DNA of 35,198 nt from an uncultured Bacteroidota bacterium (lineage in GTDB: Bacteria > Bacteroidota > Bacteroidia > UKL13-3): contig CAIUDH010000094.1 of the NCBI GenBank assembly GCA_903897855.1, positions 1-35,198 of the forward strand, given 5' to 3'. Both the position numbers and the translations under genes were made by a program. The notes below the pieces were generated by a model. The model ran no database searches. It was given only the letters and a program-made list of their open reading frames with translations, and had not been told where the DNA came from. Positions 9,059-16,584 of the stretch are shown here, piece after piece. Position 1 is the first letter of the stretch, and each line of letters opens with the position of its first letter.

Positions 9059-10363
9059 ATGAAACGTTTTCTTTTCACTGCTTTTTTTTCAACACTCGTC
9101 ATTTTTGTGAGCGCACAAAATTATTGTATCAAGAACAGGTTCTCTTCGAGCTCGATGTTTACCGATTCGCAGATTGAGAAGGATACCAATATTGTGTATG
9201 CTGTGGCGAAGCATTGGAATAGTAATGTGATGGATAGTTTACGCTTGGATATTTATTATCCCGGCGCTGCTGCCGAAACTTTATCCAAACGTCCGCTTAT
9301 CGTGTTCGCTTTTGGGGGAGGATTTCTTGATGGAAGTCGAAATGACTTCACTTTTTTCTGCAAGGAGTTCGCCAAGCGGGGTTATGTAGCCGCTACGATT
9401 GATTATAGGGTAGGATGGAATTGTGTAAATGGCACTGCTGCCTTACTTTGTTTGTGCAATGATTATATAAGTATGTACAATGCCGCTTATCGAGCTACTC
9501 AGGATTTTAATGCCGCGCTACGATTCCTGAGTTTCAGAAATACACAATATAAAATCGACACCAATTATTTTTTTGTTGGAGGTGGCAGTTCAGGAAGTAT
9601 TACCGCGATGAATGCAGCCTTTACAAGCCAGCGTGAGATTGATTTGAAATTAAACTGGGCGCATACCCAACTAGGGGCACTCGACTCTTCTGGAAACACC
9701 TACCCCAAAAATTATAAGATTAGAGGGGTGCTCGATTTCTGCGGGGCTGTGTTCGACACTACGATCATGACCGACAACGCTGGTATTCCTATTGTGAGCT
9801 TTCACGATTCGCTTGATTGTGTTGTGCCAGCGTATCATGGTTATGTAATTAATTGTACCGGTAATTGTTATAACCTCTTTCCTGTTGATGGCTCTGGATT
9901 GATTTACAAAAAGGCTTTAAAAGAGGGCACTTGTGCTGAGCTGCATATCAATCCAGGCACTGCACATTGCGGGTCGAACCAAAATTATGTACTCACCCAC
10001 GGCAGCTGTTTCTTAAAACGGGTGATGTGTAATACCTGCAGTTCAACTCGTTACAGCAACCAGAGTCATATCGCCAGTTGCGACTCCTTGGTGGCAGGCA
10101 GTGGCATAAGCTCGGAGTATGGGAAAATCGATTTTAGTGTTTCTCCGAATCCAGCGAGCACCGTTTTAAACTTTAAATTTGGTGAATCAGCAGGGTCATC
10201 GGTCGTTACTATTTATGATGTCCAAGGAAGGGAAGTGCTGAGTCAAGTGATGCTGGTAGGGTCTTTCGATTTACCCATCATTAATTTTAAGACAGGGATC
10301 TATTTTCTCCGTATACAATCGCTGAGCAGCATCAGCTTGAGCAAGATTATGATTCAGCGATGA
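9059..10363 (+). CDS. Secreted carboxylesterase-like alpha/beta hydrolase with T9SS C-terminal sorting domain
   Basis: 434 residues. A Sec signal peptide ends near VSAQ (residue 20). The catalytic domain (about 60-330) has the oxyanion segment FGGGF (85-89), the nucleophile motif GGSSG with Ser177, a probable acid Asp253 (SLDCVVP) and His303 (GTAHC). The Cys-rich stretch (CLCNDY, CTGNC, CNTC) suggests disulfides. From about 356 the protein continues into a typical type A T9SS sorting domain: SPNPA (362-366), VTIYDVQGREV, KTGIYFLRI and a basic end. The protein should cross the outer membrane by T9SS and be surface-attached or released. It is a single gene, with a terminator 50 nt downstream. 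Confidence 0.88.
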   Translation: MKRFLFTAFFSTLVIFVSAQNYCIKNRFSSSSMFTDSQIEKDTNIVYAVAKHWNSNVMDSLRLDIYYPGAAAETLSKRPLIVFAFGGGFLDGSRNDFTFFCKEFAKRGYVAATIDYRVGWNCVNGTAALLCLCNDYISMYNAAYRATQDFNAALRFLSFRNTQYKIDTNYFFVGGGSSGSITAMNAAFTSQREIDLKLNWAHTQLGALDSSGNTYPKNYKIRGVLDFCGAVFDTTIMTDNAGIPIVSFHDSLDCVVPAYHGYVINCTGNCYNLFPVDGSGLIYKKALKEGTCAELHINPGTAHCGSNQNYVLTHGSCFLKRVMCNTCSSTRYSNQSHIASCDSLVAGSGISSEYGKIDFSVSPNPASTVLNFKFGESAGSSVVTIYDVQGREVLSQVMLVGSFDLPIINFKTGIYFLRIQSLSSISLSKIMIQR

Positions 10364-10410
10364 GAGGCTAGAGCATCGGGAATGCGCTTCATCTTCCCAA
10401 AAAAAGAACA

Positions 10411-10447
10411 TAAAAAAAGCCCCTCCAAATTGGAGAGGCTTTTTTTA
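10411..10447. terminator. Bidirectional intrinsic terminator
   Basis: The inverted repeat 10418-10428 / 10430-10440 (AGCCCCTCCAA / TTGGAGAGGCT, one mismatch) is flanked by an A run on the left and a T run on the right. It serves the convergent esterase (+) and small-protein (-) genes. Confidence 0.85.
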
Positions 10448-10463
10448 TGTTGACGGAATCGAC

Positions 10464-10703
10464 TTATTTCGTTGTTTGAGATGGAGTCGTAGTAGATTGT
10501 TCTGGCTTTGTTGTTGAAGTCGATGCAGCTGATTTTTTTTCACCACATGATTTTTTGTCTTTACTGCAACATGATTTCTTCGAAGCACATTCTTTTTTTG
10601 TGTTCGATTCGGTGCTTGCAGGTTTTGTTGTTGTTGGTCCCTGAGCCAAAGCCATAGAAGCAACAAATAAAGTTACTGTGGCGAATGATAATAATTTTTT
10701 CAT
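10464..10703 (-). CDS. Small secreted Cys/Lys/Thr-rich protein of unknown function
   Basis: 79 residues. A clear signal peptide (MKKLLSFATVTLFVASMALAQ) leaves a mature chain of about 58 residues with almost no hydrophobic residues. The middle holds five cysteines within about 16 residues (ECASKKSCCSKDKKSCGEKK), flanked by Thr/Ser/Pro/Gln-rich tails. A -7 element (minus-strand TATATTTG, 10755-10748) lies 44 nt upstream and a terminator follows, so it is an independent small gene. The Cys-Lys cluster could bind metal or anionic polymers, but this is a guess; I do not recognise the family. Confidence 0.65.
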   Translation of the reverse strand: MKKLLSFATVTLFVASMALAQGPTTTKPASTESNTKKECASKKSCCSKDKKSCGEKKSAASTSTTKPEQSTTTPSQTTK

Positions 10704-10747
10704 GATAAAATATGAATGATTTAGAATGGTATAATATTATTGTAAAG

Positions 10748-10755
10748 CAAATATA
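10748..10755 (-). promoter_or_regulatory. -7 promoter element (79-residue protein)
   Basis: The minus strand reads TATATTTG, matching TANNTTTG, 44 nt upstream of the ATG at 10703. Confidence 0.35.
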
Positions 10756-10828
10756 CGCAAAGTGCTGAGCATCTTGGATGATATTTCGGATATATTAACA
10801 AGTGCGGTGATTAATTTGATGGCCTTGA

Positions 10829-11479
10829 TTAAACCAAATCGGCAATAATCGTTTCGCCCCCTCTCACCACCTCTTGCATTGAAACATTTATTTTAGTACC
10901 CAAAGGCAAAAACAAATCGACCCTTGAACCAAACTTGATGAAGCCCATTTCACCTCCAGCGATGGCTTTATCACCTGTTTTGCTATACATAACTATCCGA
11001 CGAGCTAAGGCGCCTGCAATTTGCCTAAAAAGCACCGCTTTGCCATTGTTTTTTACAACGATGGTGGTGCGTTCATTTTCTGTTGACGATTTGGGATGCC
11101 AGGCCACCAGGTATTTTCCAGGATGATATTTCGCATAGTCCACGTCGCCTCCAATGGGGTAACGGTTTACATGCACGTTGAAAGGCGACATAAAAATCGA
11201 TACTTGGATTCGTTTGTCTTTAAAGTATTCGGTTTCTTCTACTTCTTCAATCACCACGACTTTACCATCAGCGGGTGCAATAATTTGATTTGCTGTGGAT
11301 TGGGTAGATCGAAGCGGATTGCGGAAAAACTGCAGCACAATCACAAAGAGTGCGATACTGATGAGTACAACCGCTTTAAAGAGCCATTCGGGGGCCACGA
11401 GGTGAGTGCCATAGCAGAGCAAGGTTAAGATGCCGATGCTAATTAATATGGTAGGGTATCCTTCTTTGTGTAAAAACAT
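10829..11479 (-). CDS. psd: Phosphatidylserine decarboxylase proenzyme (short form)
   Basis: 216 residues from ATG 11479. A longer in-frame start at 11584 would add 35 residues reaching into the upstream gene and is unlikely. Two N-terminal membrane helices (about 10-28 and 33-52) precede the catalytic domain: APADG (69-72), SPFNVHVNR (98-106), HPKSSTENE (128-136) and the self-cleavage site FGSR, where the Gly184-Ser185 bond breaks to form the pyruvoyl group. The enzyme converts phosphatidylserine to phosphatidylethanolamine at the inner membrane. A pssA gene is often next to psd but is not present here. The gene is 58 nt after the B12-binding protein, probably in one transcript with it. Confidence 0.92.
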   Translation of the reverse strand: MFLHKEGYPTILISIGILTLLCYGTHLVAPEWLFKAVVLISIALFVIVLQFFRNPLRSTQSTANQIIAPADGKVVVIEEVEETEYFKDKRIQVSIFMSPFNVHVNRYPIGGDVDYAKYHPGKYLVAWHPKSSTENERTTIVVKNNGKAVLFRQIAGALARRIVMYSKTGDKAIAGGEMGFIKFGSRVDLFLPLGTKINVSMQEVVRGGETIIADLV

Positions 11480-11537
11480 AAATAGTTGCGAAAATAAAAA
11501 GTTAGAGGAATTAAATCGTTGGTTAATGATTCTTGGA

Positions 11538-11945
11538 TTAGAAGCTACGGTGCTCTTTCGTCCATTCTTGAATATAATGGGCAATCTCGTGCATAGGGGT
11601 TCCAGGAGGGAAAAGACGGCCTACACCAAGGGCACTCAGTTTTTTCATATCATCGTCAGGGATGATACCGCCACCCGTGAGTAACACATCATCCATTTTT
11701 TTTTCATGCATGAGTTGTAATATTTTCGGGAATACGGTGTTGTGCGCGCCACTTAAAATGCTGATTCCGATGGCATCTACATCTTCTTGTAAGGCCGTAT
11801 TTACCACCATCTCTGCCGTTTGTCGTAAGCCAGTATAAATTACTTCCATTCCTGCATCCCTCAAAGAGGTCGCAATCACTTTGGCTCCACGATCATGGCC
11901 ATCAAGGCCTACTTTGGCAACGAGAACTCGGATAGGACGTTTCAT
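11538..11945 (-). CDS. Stand-alone cobalamin-binding domain protein (methylmalonyl-CoA mutase C-terminal domain type)
   Basis: 135 residues, forming just one B12-binding Rossmann-like domain. The signature DGHDRG (Asp15, His17, Gly20) carries the His that coordinates cobalt in base-off/His-on enzymes. SGAHN near 55-59 and [10 protein letters not shown] near 90-99 line the nucleotide loop. Such a small subunit normally pairs with a separate acyl-CoA mutase catalytic subunit (methylmalonyl-, ethylmalonyl- or isobutyryl-CoA mutase), which is not in this window, so the substrate cannot be fixed. It sits between tyrS (31 nt) and psd (58 nt) on the same strand. Confidence 0.85.
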   Translation of the reverse strand: MKRPIRVLVAKVGLDGHDRGAKVIATSLRDAGMEVIYTGLRQTAEMVVNTALQEDVDAIGISILSGAHNTVFPKILQLMHEKKMDDVLLTGGGIIPDDDMKKLSALGVGRLFPPGTPMHEIAHYIQEWTKEHRSF

Positions 11946-11976
11946 TGGGGTATATGGGGTTGATTATGAATAGGTA

Positions 11977-13263
11977 TTAAGGTTTTATTTTTAATGCAAA
12001 GTAGTTTTTCTTACCACTTTGAACAAGAATGAACTTATCCTTTATGATATAAGTAGCGTTGATCGTCAAATTGATATCGGCAATTTTTGTTTTATTAATA
12101 CTTATTCCTCCTTGCTCGATGGCTCTTTTTGCTTCCCCTTTCGATTTTGAGATTGTAGAAGAGGTGGCTAATAGGTCCATAATTCCAACTCCTAAATCGA
12201 GCGTTGTTTTCTCTATTTCGAACTGCGTAATGCTTCCCATCACCTCTGCGAAAGTATCATCATTCAAAGCCAGCAATCCGTCGATGGTGTTTCCAAATAG
12301 TGCTTCGGAAGCCGCTTTCGCTTGTTGTAGCGCATCGAGGCTATGTACTCGAATAGTGATTTCATCGGCCAATGTTTTTTGCAACAAACGCAGATGTGGG
12401 GCGGTGGTATGCTCTGCTTCTAGGACTTCTATTTCTTCTTTCGTAAGGATGGAGAAAATACGAATATAGCTAGCGATATCGGCATCGGCGGCATTGAGCC
12501 AAAACTGATAAAACTGGTAAGGAGAAGTACGTATAGGATCGAGCCAAATATTTCCACCTTCTGTTTTGCCGAATTTTGTGCCATCGGCTTTTTTAATCAA
12601 TGGGGTGGTTAGCGCGAAAGCTTCACCTCCATCTTTGCGACGAATTAACTCGGTACCAGTAACAATATTTCCCCATTGGTCGCTGCCACCCATTTGCAGC
12701 ATCACCCCATGGTTTTTCCACAAGTAATAAAAGTCATATCCTTGTATGAGTTGATAACTAAACTCGGTAAAACTCATCCCTGTTTCCAATCGCGACTTCA
12801 CCGAATCTTTAGCCATCATATAGTTTACACTAAGGTGTTTTCCTACATCACGTATAAAATCGAGAAATGAAATTTCTTTAAACCAGTCGTAATTATTTAC
12901 AATCTCGGCCGCATTGGCACCTTTGAAATCGAGAAACTTTTCAAGCTGTGCTTTCTGGCAATTCAGGTTATGATTCAGGGTCTTTTCGTCCAATAAATTA
13001 CGTTCAGCACTTTTGCCACTCGGGTCGCCTACCATGCCGGTAGCTCCGCCAACCAGGGCGATGGGTTTATGTCCACATCTTTGAAAATGGAGCAGCGACA
13101 TAATTTGAACTAAATTCCCTACCCCTAAAGAATCGGCGGTAGGGTCGAAGCCGATATAGCCCAGGGCCATTCCTTTATTCAATTGCGCTTCGGTGCCCGG
13201 CATGATATCTTGCAACATGCCTCTCCATTTTAATTCTTCAATATAATTTTTCTGGGTACTCAT
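11977..13263 (-). CDS. tyrS: Tyrosyl-tRNA synthetase
   Basis: 428 residues. A class I synthetase that charges tRNA-Tyr. The Rossmann core includes YIGFDPTADS (36-45), VGGATGMVGDPSGKS (71-85), QGYDFYYL (174-181) and GGSDQWGN (192-199). The second signature is KFGKT at 230-234, the usual TyrRS form of KMSKS. The C-terminal S4 RNA-binding domain covers about 360-420. The first signature is unusual: GVGN at 47-50 stands where HIGH is expected. Everything else looks intact, so it is probably active. A -7 element is 14 nt upstream. Confidence 0.95.
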   Translation of the reverse strand: MSTQKNYIEELKWRGMLQDIMPGTEAQLNKGMALGYIGFDPTADSLGVGNLVQIMSLLHFQRCGHKPIALVGGATGMVGDPSGKSAERNLLDEKTLNHNLNCQKAQLEKFLDFKGANAAEIVNNYDWFKEISFLDFIRDVGKHLSVNYMMAKDSVKSRLETGMSFTEFSYQLIQGYDFYYLWKNHGVMLQMGGSDQWGNIVTGTELIRRKDGGEAFALTTPLIKKADGTKFGKTEGGNIWLDPIRTSPYQFYQFWLNAADADIASYIRIFSILTKEEIEVLEAEHTTAPHLRLLQKTLADEITIRVHSLDALQQAKAASEALFGNTIDGLLALNDDTFAEVMGSITQFEIEKTTLDLGVGIMDLLATSSTISKSKGEAKRAIEQGGISINKTKIADINLTINATYIIKDKFILVQSGKKNYFALKIKP

Positions 13264-13277
13264 CTCTTTAATTGAGG

Positions 13278-13285
13278 CAAATATA
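13278..13285 (-). promoter_or_regulatory. -7 promoter element (tyrS)
   Basis: The minus strand reads TATATTTG, 14 nt upstream of the tyrS ATG, in the 59-bp gap after lepA. It suggests tyrS has its own short-leader promoter. Confidence 0.4.
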
Positions 13286-13322
13286 ATTGCATTTCAAGAT
13301 TTGATTTTGTTTTTATTATGAT

Positions 13323-15110
13323 TTAATCCAGCTTCAACACCGCCATGAATGCCGACTGAGGTATTTCTACATTACCCACTTGTTTCATTCTTTTCTTGCC
13401 CGCTTTTTGTTTTTCAAGCAATTTGCGTTTTCTTGAGATATCGCCACCATAACATTTTGCAGTCACGTCTTTACGCATAGCACTGATGGTTTCTCTAGAA
13501 ATGATTTTCGAACCGATGGCAGCTTGAATGGCAATCTCGAATTGTTGACGAGGGATAAGCTCTTTCAGTTTCTCACATATTTTTTTCCCCCAGTCATAGG
13601 CTTTGTCGCGATGAATCACCGCACTTAAGGCATCTACAGGCTCTTTGTTGAGCATAATATCTAATTTTACCAGATGGCTTTCACGGTAGCCAATAGGATG
13701 GTAATCTAAAGAGGCATAACCTCTGGAAATGGATTTCAATTTATCGAAGAAGTCGAACACGATTTCACCCATGGGCATCTCAAAATTGAGCTCTACACGG
13801 TCGGTAGTCAGGAAATGCTGATTGCCAATGACACCTCGTTTCTGAATACATAACGAGATAATATTACCCATGTATTCGCTTTTGGTAATGATCTGTGCTT
13901 TGATATAGGGTTCCTCTACATAATCGGTCTTGGAGGGGTCGGGCAAATCGCTTGGATTATTCACCGTAACCTCCTCGCCATTGGTTAAAAATGCTTTGTA
14001 ACTTACGTTGGGTACAGTGGTAATAACGGTCATATTAAACTCGCGTTCGAGTCGTTCCTGAATAATTTCCATATGAAGCATTCCTAAGAAGCCACAACGA
14101 AAACCGAATCCCAACGCGGCCGATGATTCCGGTTCAAAAACAAGAGAGGCATCATTGAGTTGCAGTTTATACATACTCTCGCGCAGTTCTTCAAAATCGT
14201 CGGTATCCACCGGATAAATTCCTGCAAAAACCATCGGCTTTACATCTTCAAATCCTTGAATCGATTCAGCGCAAGGGGCAGCCACATTGGTAATGGTATC
14301 GCCTACTTTTACCTCTTTCGCTGCTTTTATTCCTGATATGATATAGCCCACATCGCCTGTCTTTACTACATCACGTGGTTCTTTCTCAATACGTAAGACT
14401 CCGATTTCTTCGGCAAAGTACTCTTTCTCTGTGTTCACAAATTTAACCCGATCGCCTTTACGCATTTCACCATCAACAATTTTAAAGTAAGCGATGATGC
14501 CGCGAAAGGAATTAAAAACAGAGTCGAAAATGAGGGCTTTCAAGGGAGCTTTCTCATTGCCTTTAGGAGCAGGCACACGCTCAATAATAGCGTCGATGAT
14601 ATCGTATACCCCTTCGCCCGTTTTTCCACTGGCGCGAAGAATATCTTCATATTTACAGCCAATTAAAGCCACTATCTGATCGCTTACTTCTTCGGGCATG
14701 GCGCCGGGCAAATCAATTTTATTGAGTACCGGAATAATCTCGAGGTTGTTTTCTAAGGCCAAATATAAATTTGAAATTGTTTGAGCCTGGATGCCTTGAG
14801 TTGAATCAACGATGAGCAAGGCTCCTTCGCAAGCAGCGATGCTTCTCGATACCTCATAAGCAAAATCGACATGGCCAGGAGTATCAATTAAGTTAAGAAC
14901 GTAATCTTGATTTTTGTATTTGTAATCCATCTGAATGGCATGGCTCTTAATGGTGATACCACGCTCACGTTCGATATCCATATCGTCCAAGATCTGGGCT
15001 TTTTGGTCGCGCTGGCTAACCGTTTTAGTATATTCTAAAAGACGGTCGGCTAAAGTGCTTTTACCATGGTCGATATGGGCTATAATACAAAAGTTACGTA
15101 TATTCTGCAT
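13323..15110 (-). CDS. lepA: Elongation factor 4 (LepA), ribosomal back-translocase GTPase
   Basis: 595 residues, the usual LepA length. GTPase motifs are G1 AHIDHGKST (11-19), G2 RERGIT (48-53), G3 DTPGH (76-80) and G4 NKID (130-133). The LepA-specific C-terminal region follows, with [23 protein letters not shown] near the end. The protein acts on stalled or mistranslocated ribosomes. A near-consensus -7 element (minus TATCTTCG, 15147-15140) lies 29 nt upstream of the start. Confidence 0.97.
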   Translation of the reverse strand: MQNIRNFCIIAHIDHGKSTLADRLLEYTKTVSQRDQKAQILDDMDIERERGITIKSHAIQMDYKYKNQDYVLNLIDTPGHVDFAYEVSRSIAACEGALLIVDSTQGIQAQTISNLYLALENNLEIIPVLNKIDLPGAMPEEVSDQIVALIGCKYEDILRASGKTGEGVYDIIDAIIERVPAPKGNEKAPLKALIFDSVFNSFRGIIAYFKIVDGEMRKGDRVKFVNTEKEYFAEEIGVLRIEKEPRDVVKTGDVGYIISGIKAAKEVKVGDTITNVAAPCAESIQGFEDVKPMVFAGIYPVDTDDFEELRESMYKLQLNDASLVFEPESSAALGFGFRCGFLGMLHMEIIQERLEREFNMTVITTVPNVSYKAFLTNGEEVTVNNPSDLPDPSKTDYVEEPYIKAQIITKSEYMGNIISLCIQKRGVIGNQHFLTTDRVELNFEMPMGEIVFDFFDKLKSISRGYASLDYHPIGYRESHLVKLDIMLNKEPVDALSAVIHRDKAYDWGKKICEKLKELIPRQQFEIAIQAAIGSKIISRETISAMRKDVTAKCYGGDISRKRKLLEKQKAGKKRMKQVGNVEIPQSAFMAVLKLD

Positions 15111-15255
15111 GAACTAATTCTAATGGGTAAATTAAAACGCGAAGATACGAAAAAGCCGTTATCAACAGGACTATAATAAGGGGTCGTGACTTGCAGCTTC
15201 CGTGACTTCTTTGCACAGAGTCTTGAGAGGAGAAGGAAACTGATATAAACGGATG

Positions 15256-15825
15256 CTATTTTGTTATCGGGCTTTTATCCGGAACAAAATCGAGCACAAC
15301 CGAATTCATACAAAATCTTTTATGGGAAGGTGCAGGCCCATCGTCGAACAGATGGCCCAGATGTCCGTTGCACCTGCCGCAGATGACTTCGATTCTTTCC
15401 ATATTGTAGGAGTGGTCTTTTTTGTAACGCACACTAGAGTCGCCGGCCTGCTCGAAAAAGCTGGGCCAGCCGCAAGAACTTGCAAATTTACCAGTAGAAC
15501 GAAAGAGCAAATTTCCACAAGGAGCACAATAGTAGGTTCCTTTCTCGTCGCTGTCCCAGTATTTGCCAGTAAAAGGCCGTTCTGTTTGTCCGAGTCGAGA
15601 AACTTCATACATGGTCTGGGGCAATACTCTTTTCCACTCTTCATCGAGCACGAACAATTTGGTGGTATCGGTGTTGGAATAATATGGATTCATTGGTTGG
15701 TTGGTTATGCTGTTAATGGCGGTCCTTTTTTTTGGATTTTGAAATTGCACACAGGCAGCAGTAATCGACACCAAGAATGCAAGGAGCAGGCCAGATAACA
15801 GCGTTGAACGATTCAGTATTAACAT
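15256..15825 (-). CDS. msrB: Peptide-methionine (R)-S-oxide reductase MsrB, predicted lipoprotein
   Basis: 189 residues. A lipoprotein signal with lipobox TAAC (Cys25) precedes the MsrB domain. Zinc-binding pairs are CAPC (100-103) and CGRC (149-152). CGWPSF holds Cys118, a candidate resolving Cys, and RFCMNS holds the catalytic Cys172. It reduces the R form of methionine sulfoxide in proteins. The lipoprotein anchor implies repair of envelope rather than cytosolic proteins, so electrons must come from a periplasmic thiol carrier. It is a single gene with a -7 element upstream (15858-15851). Confidence 0.92.
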   Translation of the reverse strand: MLILNRSTLLSGLLLAFLVSITAACVQFQNPKKRTAINSITNQPMNPYYSNTDTTKLFVLDEEWKRVLPQTMYEVSRLGQTERPFTGKYWDSDEKGTYYCAPCGNLLFRSTGKFASSCGWPSFFEQAGDSSVRYKKDHSYNMERIEVICGRCNGHLGHLFDDGPAPSHKRFCMNSVVLDFVPDKSPITK

Positions 15826-15850
15826 TTTTGCGAGGCTGTGTTTGCCTGTG

Positions 15851-15882
15851 CAAAGTTAAATCAAATACCCCAATTAACTTTG
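15851..15882 (-). promoter_or_regulatory. msrB promoter with 9-bp inverted repeat
   Basis: CAAAGTTAA (15851-15859) and TTAACTTTG (15874-15882) form a perfect inverted repeat 14 nt apart. The left arm, read on the minus strand, is a TANNTTTG -7 element 25 nt from the msrB start. The right arm is the same element facing away, so this is either two back-to-back promoters or an operator. Confidence 0.4.
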
Positions 15883-16022
15883 AAACATAAGAAAAAGGAG
15901 GCGGAGAATCGTTCGACAGCAGTTTTAGTTATTTTCAACCATGCAGAACCAAGCATGCAAGCACAAGGAAACAGCCAGCACCTAGGCCAAGATTCACACA
16001 ATAATATAACTTATTTTGTTGG

Positions 16023-16439
16023 CTAGGAGTCCGAGTTGTTTATAGCTTTCATCCACCGCCAATGGGTGAAAAACAAAATGGAACAAATTAAAATCAAGAG
16101 ACTACATACGATGATGGAGCCATTGGCATCATGTTTAACCATTTGAATCTTATCCGATTTGGCGGCCTCATACATGGCACGGAGAGTTTGGTCGTCGGGC
16201 ATATACGTTGTTTTCGACATCTCATCCCCTTTTTGAGTTGTTTTCAGGATGTCCATCTTGTAATTCTCATAAGACGCTAGGCTAGGTGCACCAGAAGCAT
16301 TCCATCCAGAATGCAGAGGATCTCCAAGATTAAGCAAAGCGTTCACCAGATTACTGATGGCGATGAGAAAAGTGATGATGGATACCAAGCAAACGGTATA
16401 TCCATAAATTTGAGCTCCGGTTTTTTTTGATTTCTCCAT
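16023..16439 (-). CDS. Small two-helix membrane protein of unknown function
   Basis: 138 residues from ATG 16439; a start 27 nt upstream is possible. One membrane helix lies at about 10-35 and another at about 107-126, with a polar segment of about 70 residues between them rich in Lys, Asp and Thr (NYKMDILKTTQKGDEMSKTT). The short basic N-terminus suggests that both ends are cytoplasmic and the loop periplasmic. I do not recognise the family. A 14-bp palindrome upstream (16494-16507) may be its operator. Confidence 0.6.
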   Translation of the reverse strand: MEKSKKTGAQIYGYTVCLVSIITFLIAISNLVNALLNLGDPLHSGWNASGAPSLASYENYKMDILKTTQKGDEMSKTTYMPDDQTLRAMYEAAKSDKIQMVKHDANGSIIVCSLLILICSILFFTHWRWMKAINNSDS

Positions 16440-16493
16440 GATATGATGATTTTGTTTGTGAAACAAAAATGATAAATTTATTTTTGTTAAAAA

Positions 16494-16507
16494 ATGACAT
16501 TTGTCAT
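16494..16507. promoter_or_regulatory. 14-bp palindrome, candidate operator
   Basis: ATGACATTTGTCAT is a perfect palindrome (ATGACA-TT-TGTCAT) 55 nt upstream of the small membrane protein start and inside an AT-rich gap. No regulator can be named. Confidence 0.3.
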
Positions 16508-16584
16508 ATGTCTATTTCTACAGAAAGTATTGATGTCAGAAAACAGCCTGATGGCGCAAGCGCTAATAATAGGAATGGCTTAGC

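Noticed and set aside
15253..15798. Open frame of 181 codons on the plus strand opposite msrB
   Set aside because: It is fully antisense to a well-conserved MsrB with all zinc and catalytic cysteines, its translation shows no domain, and no promoter precedes it.
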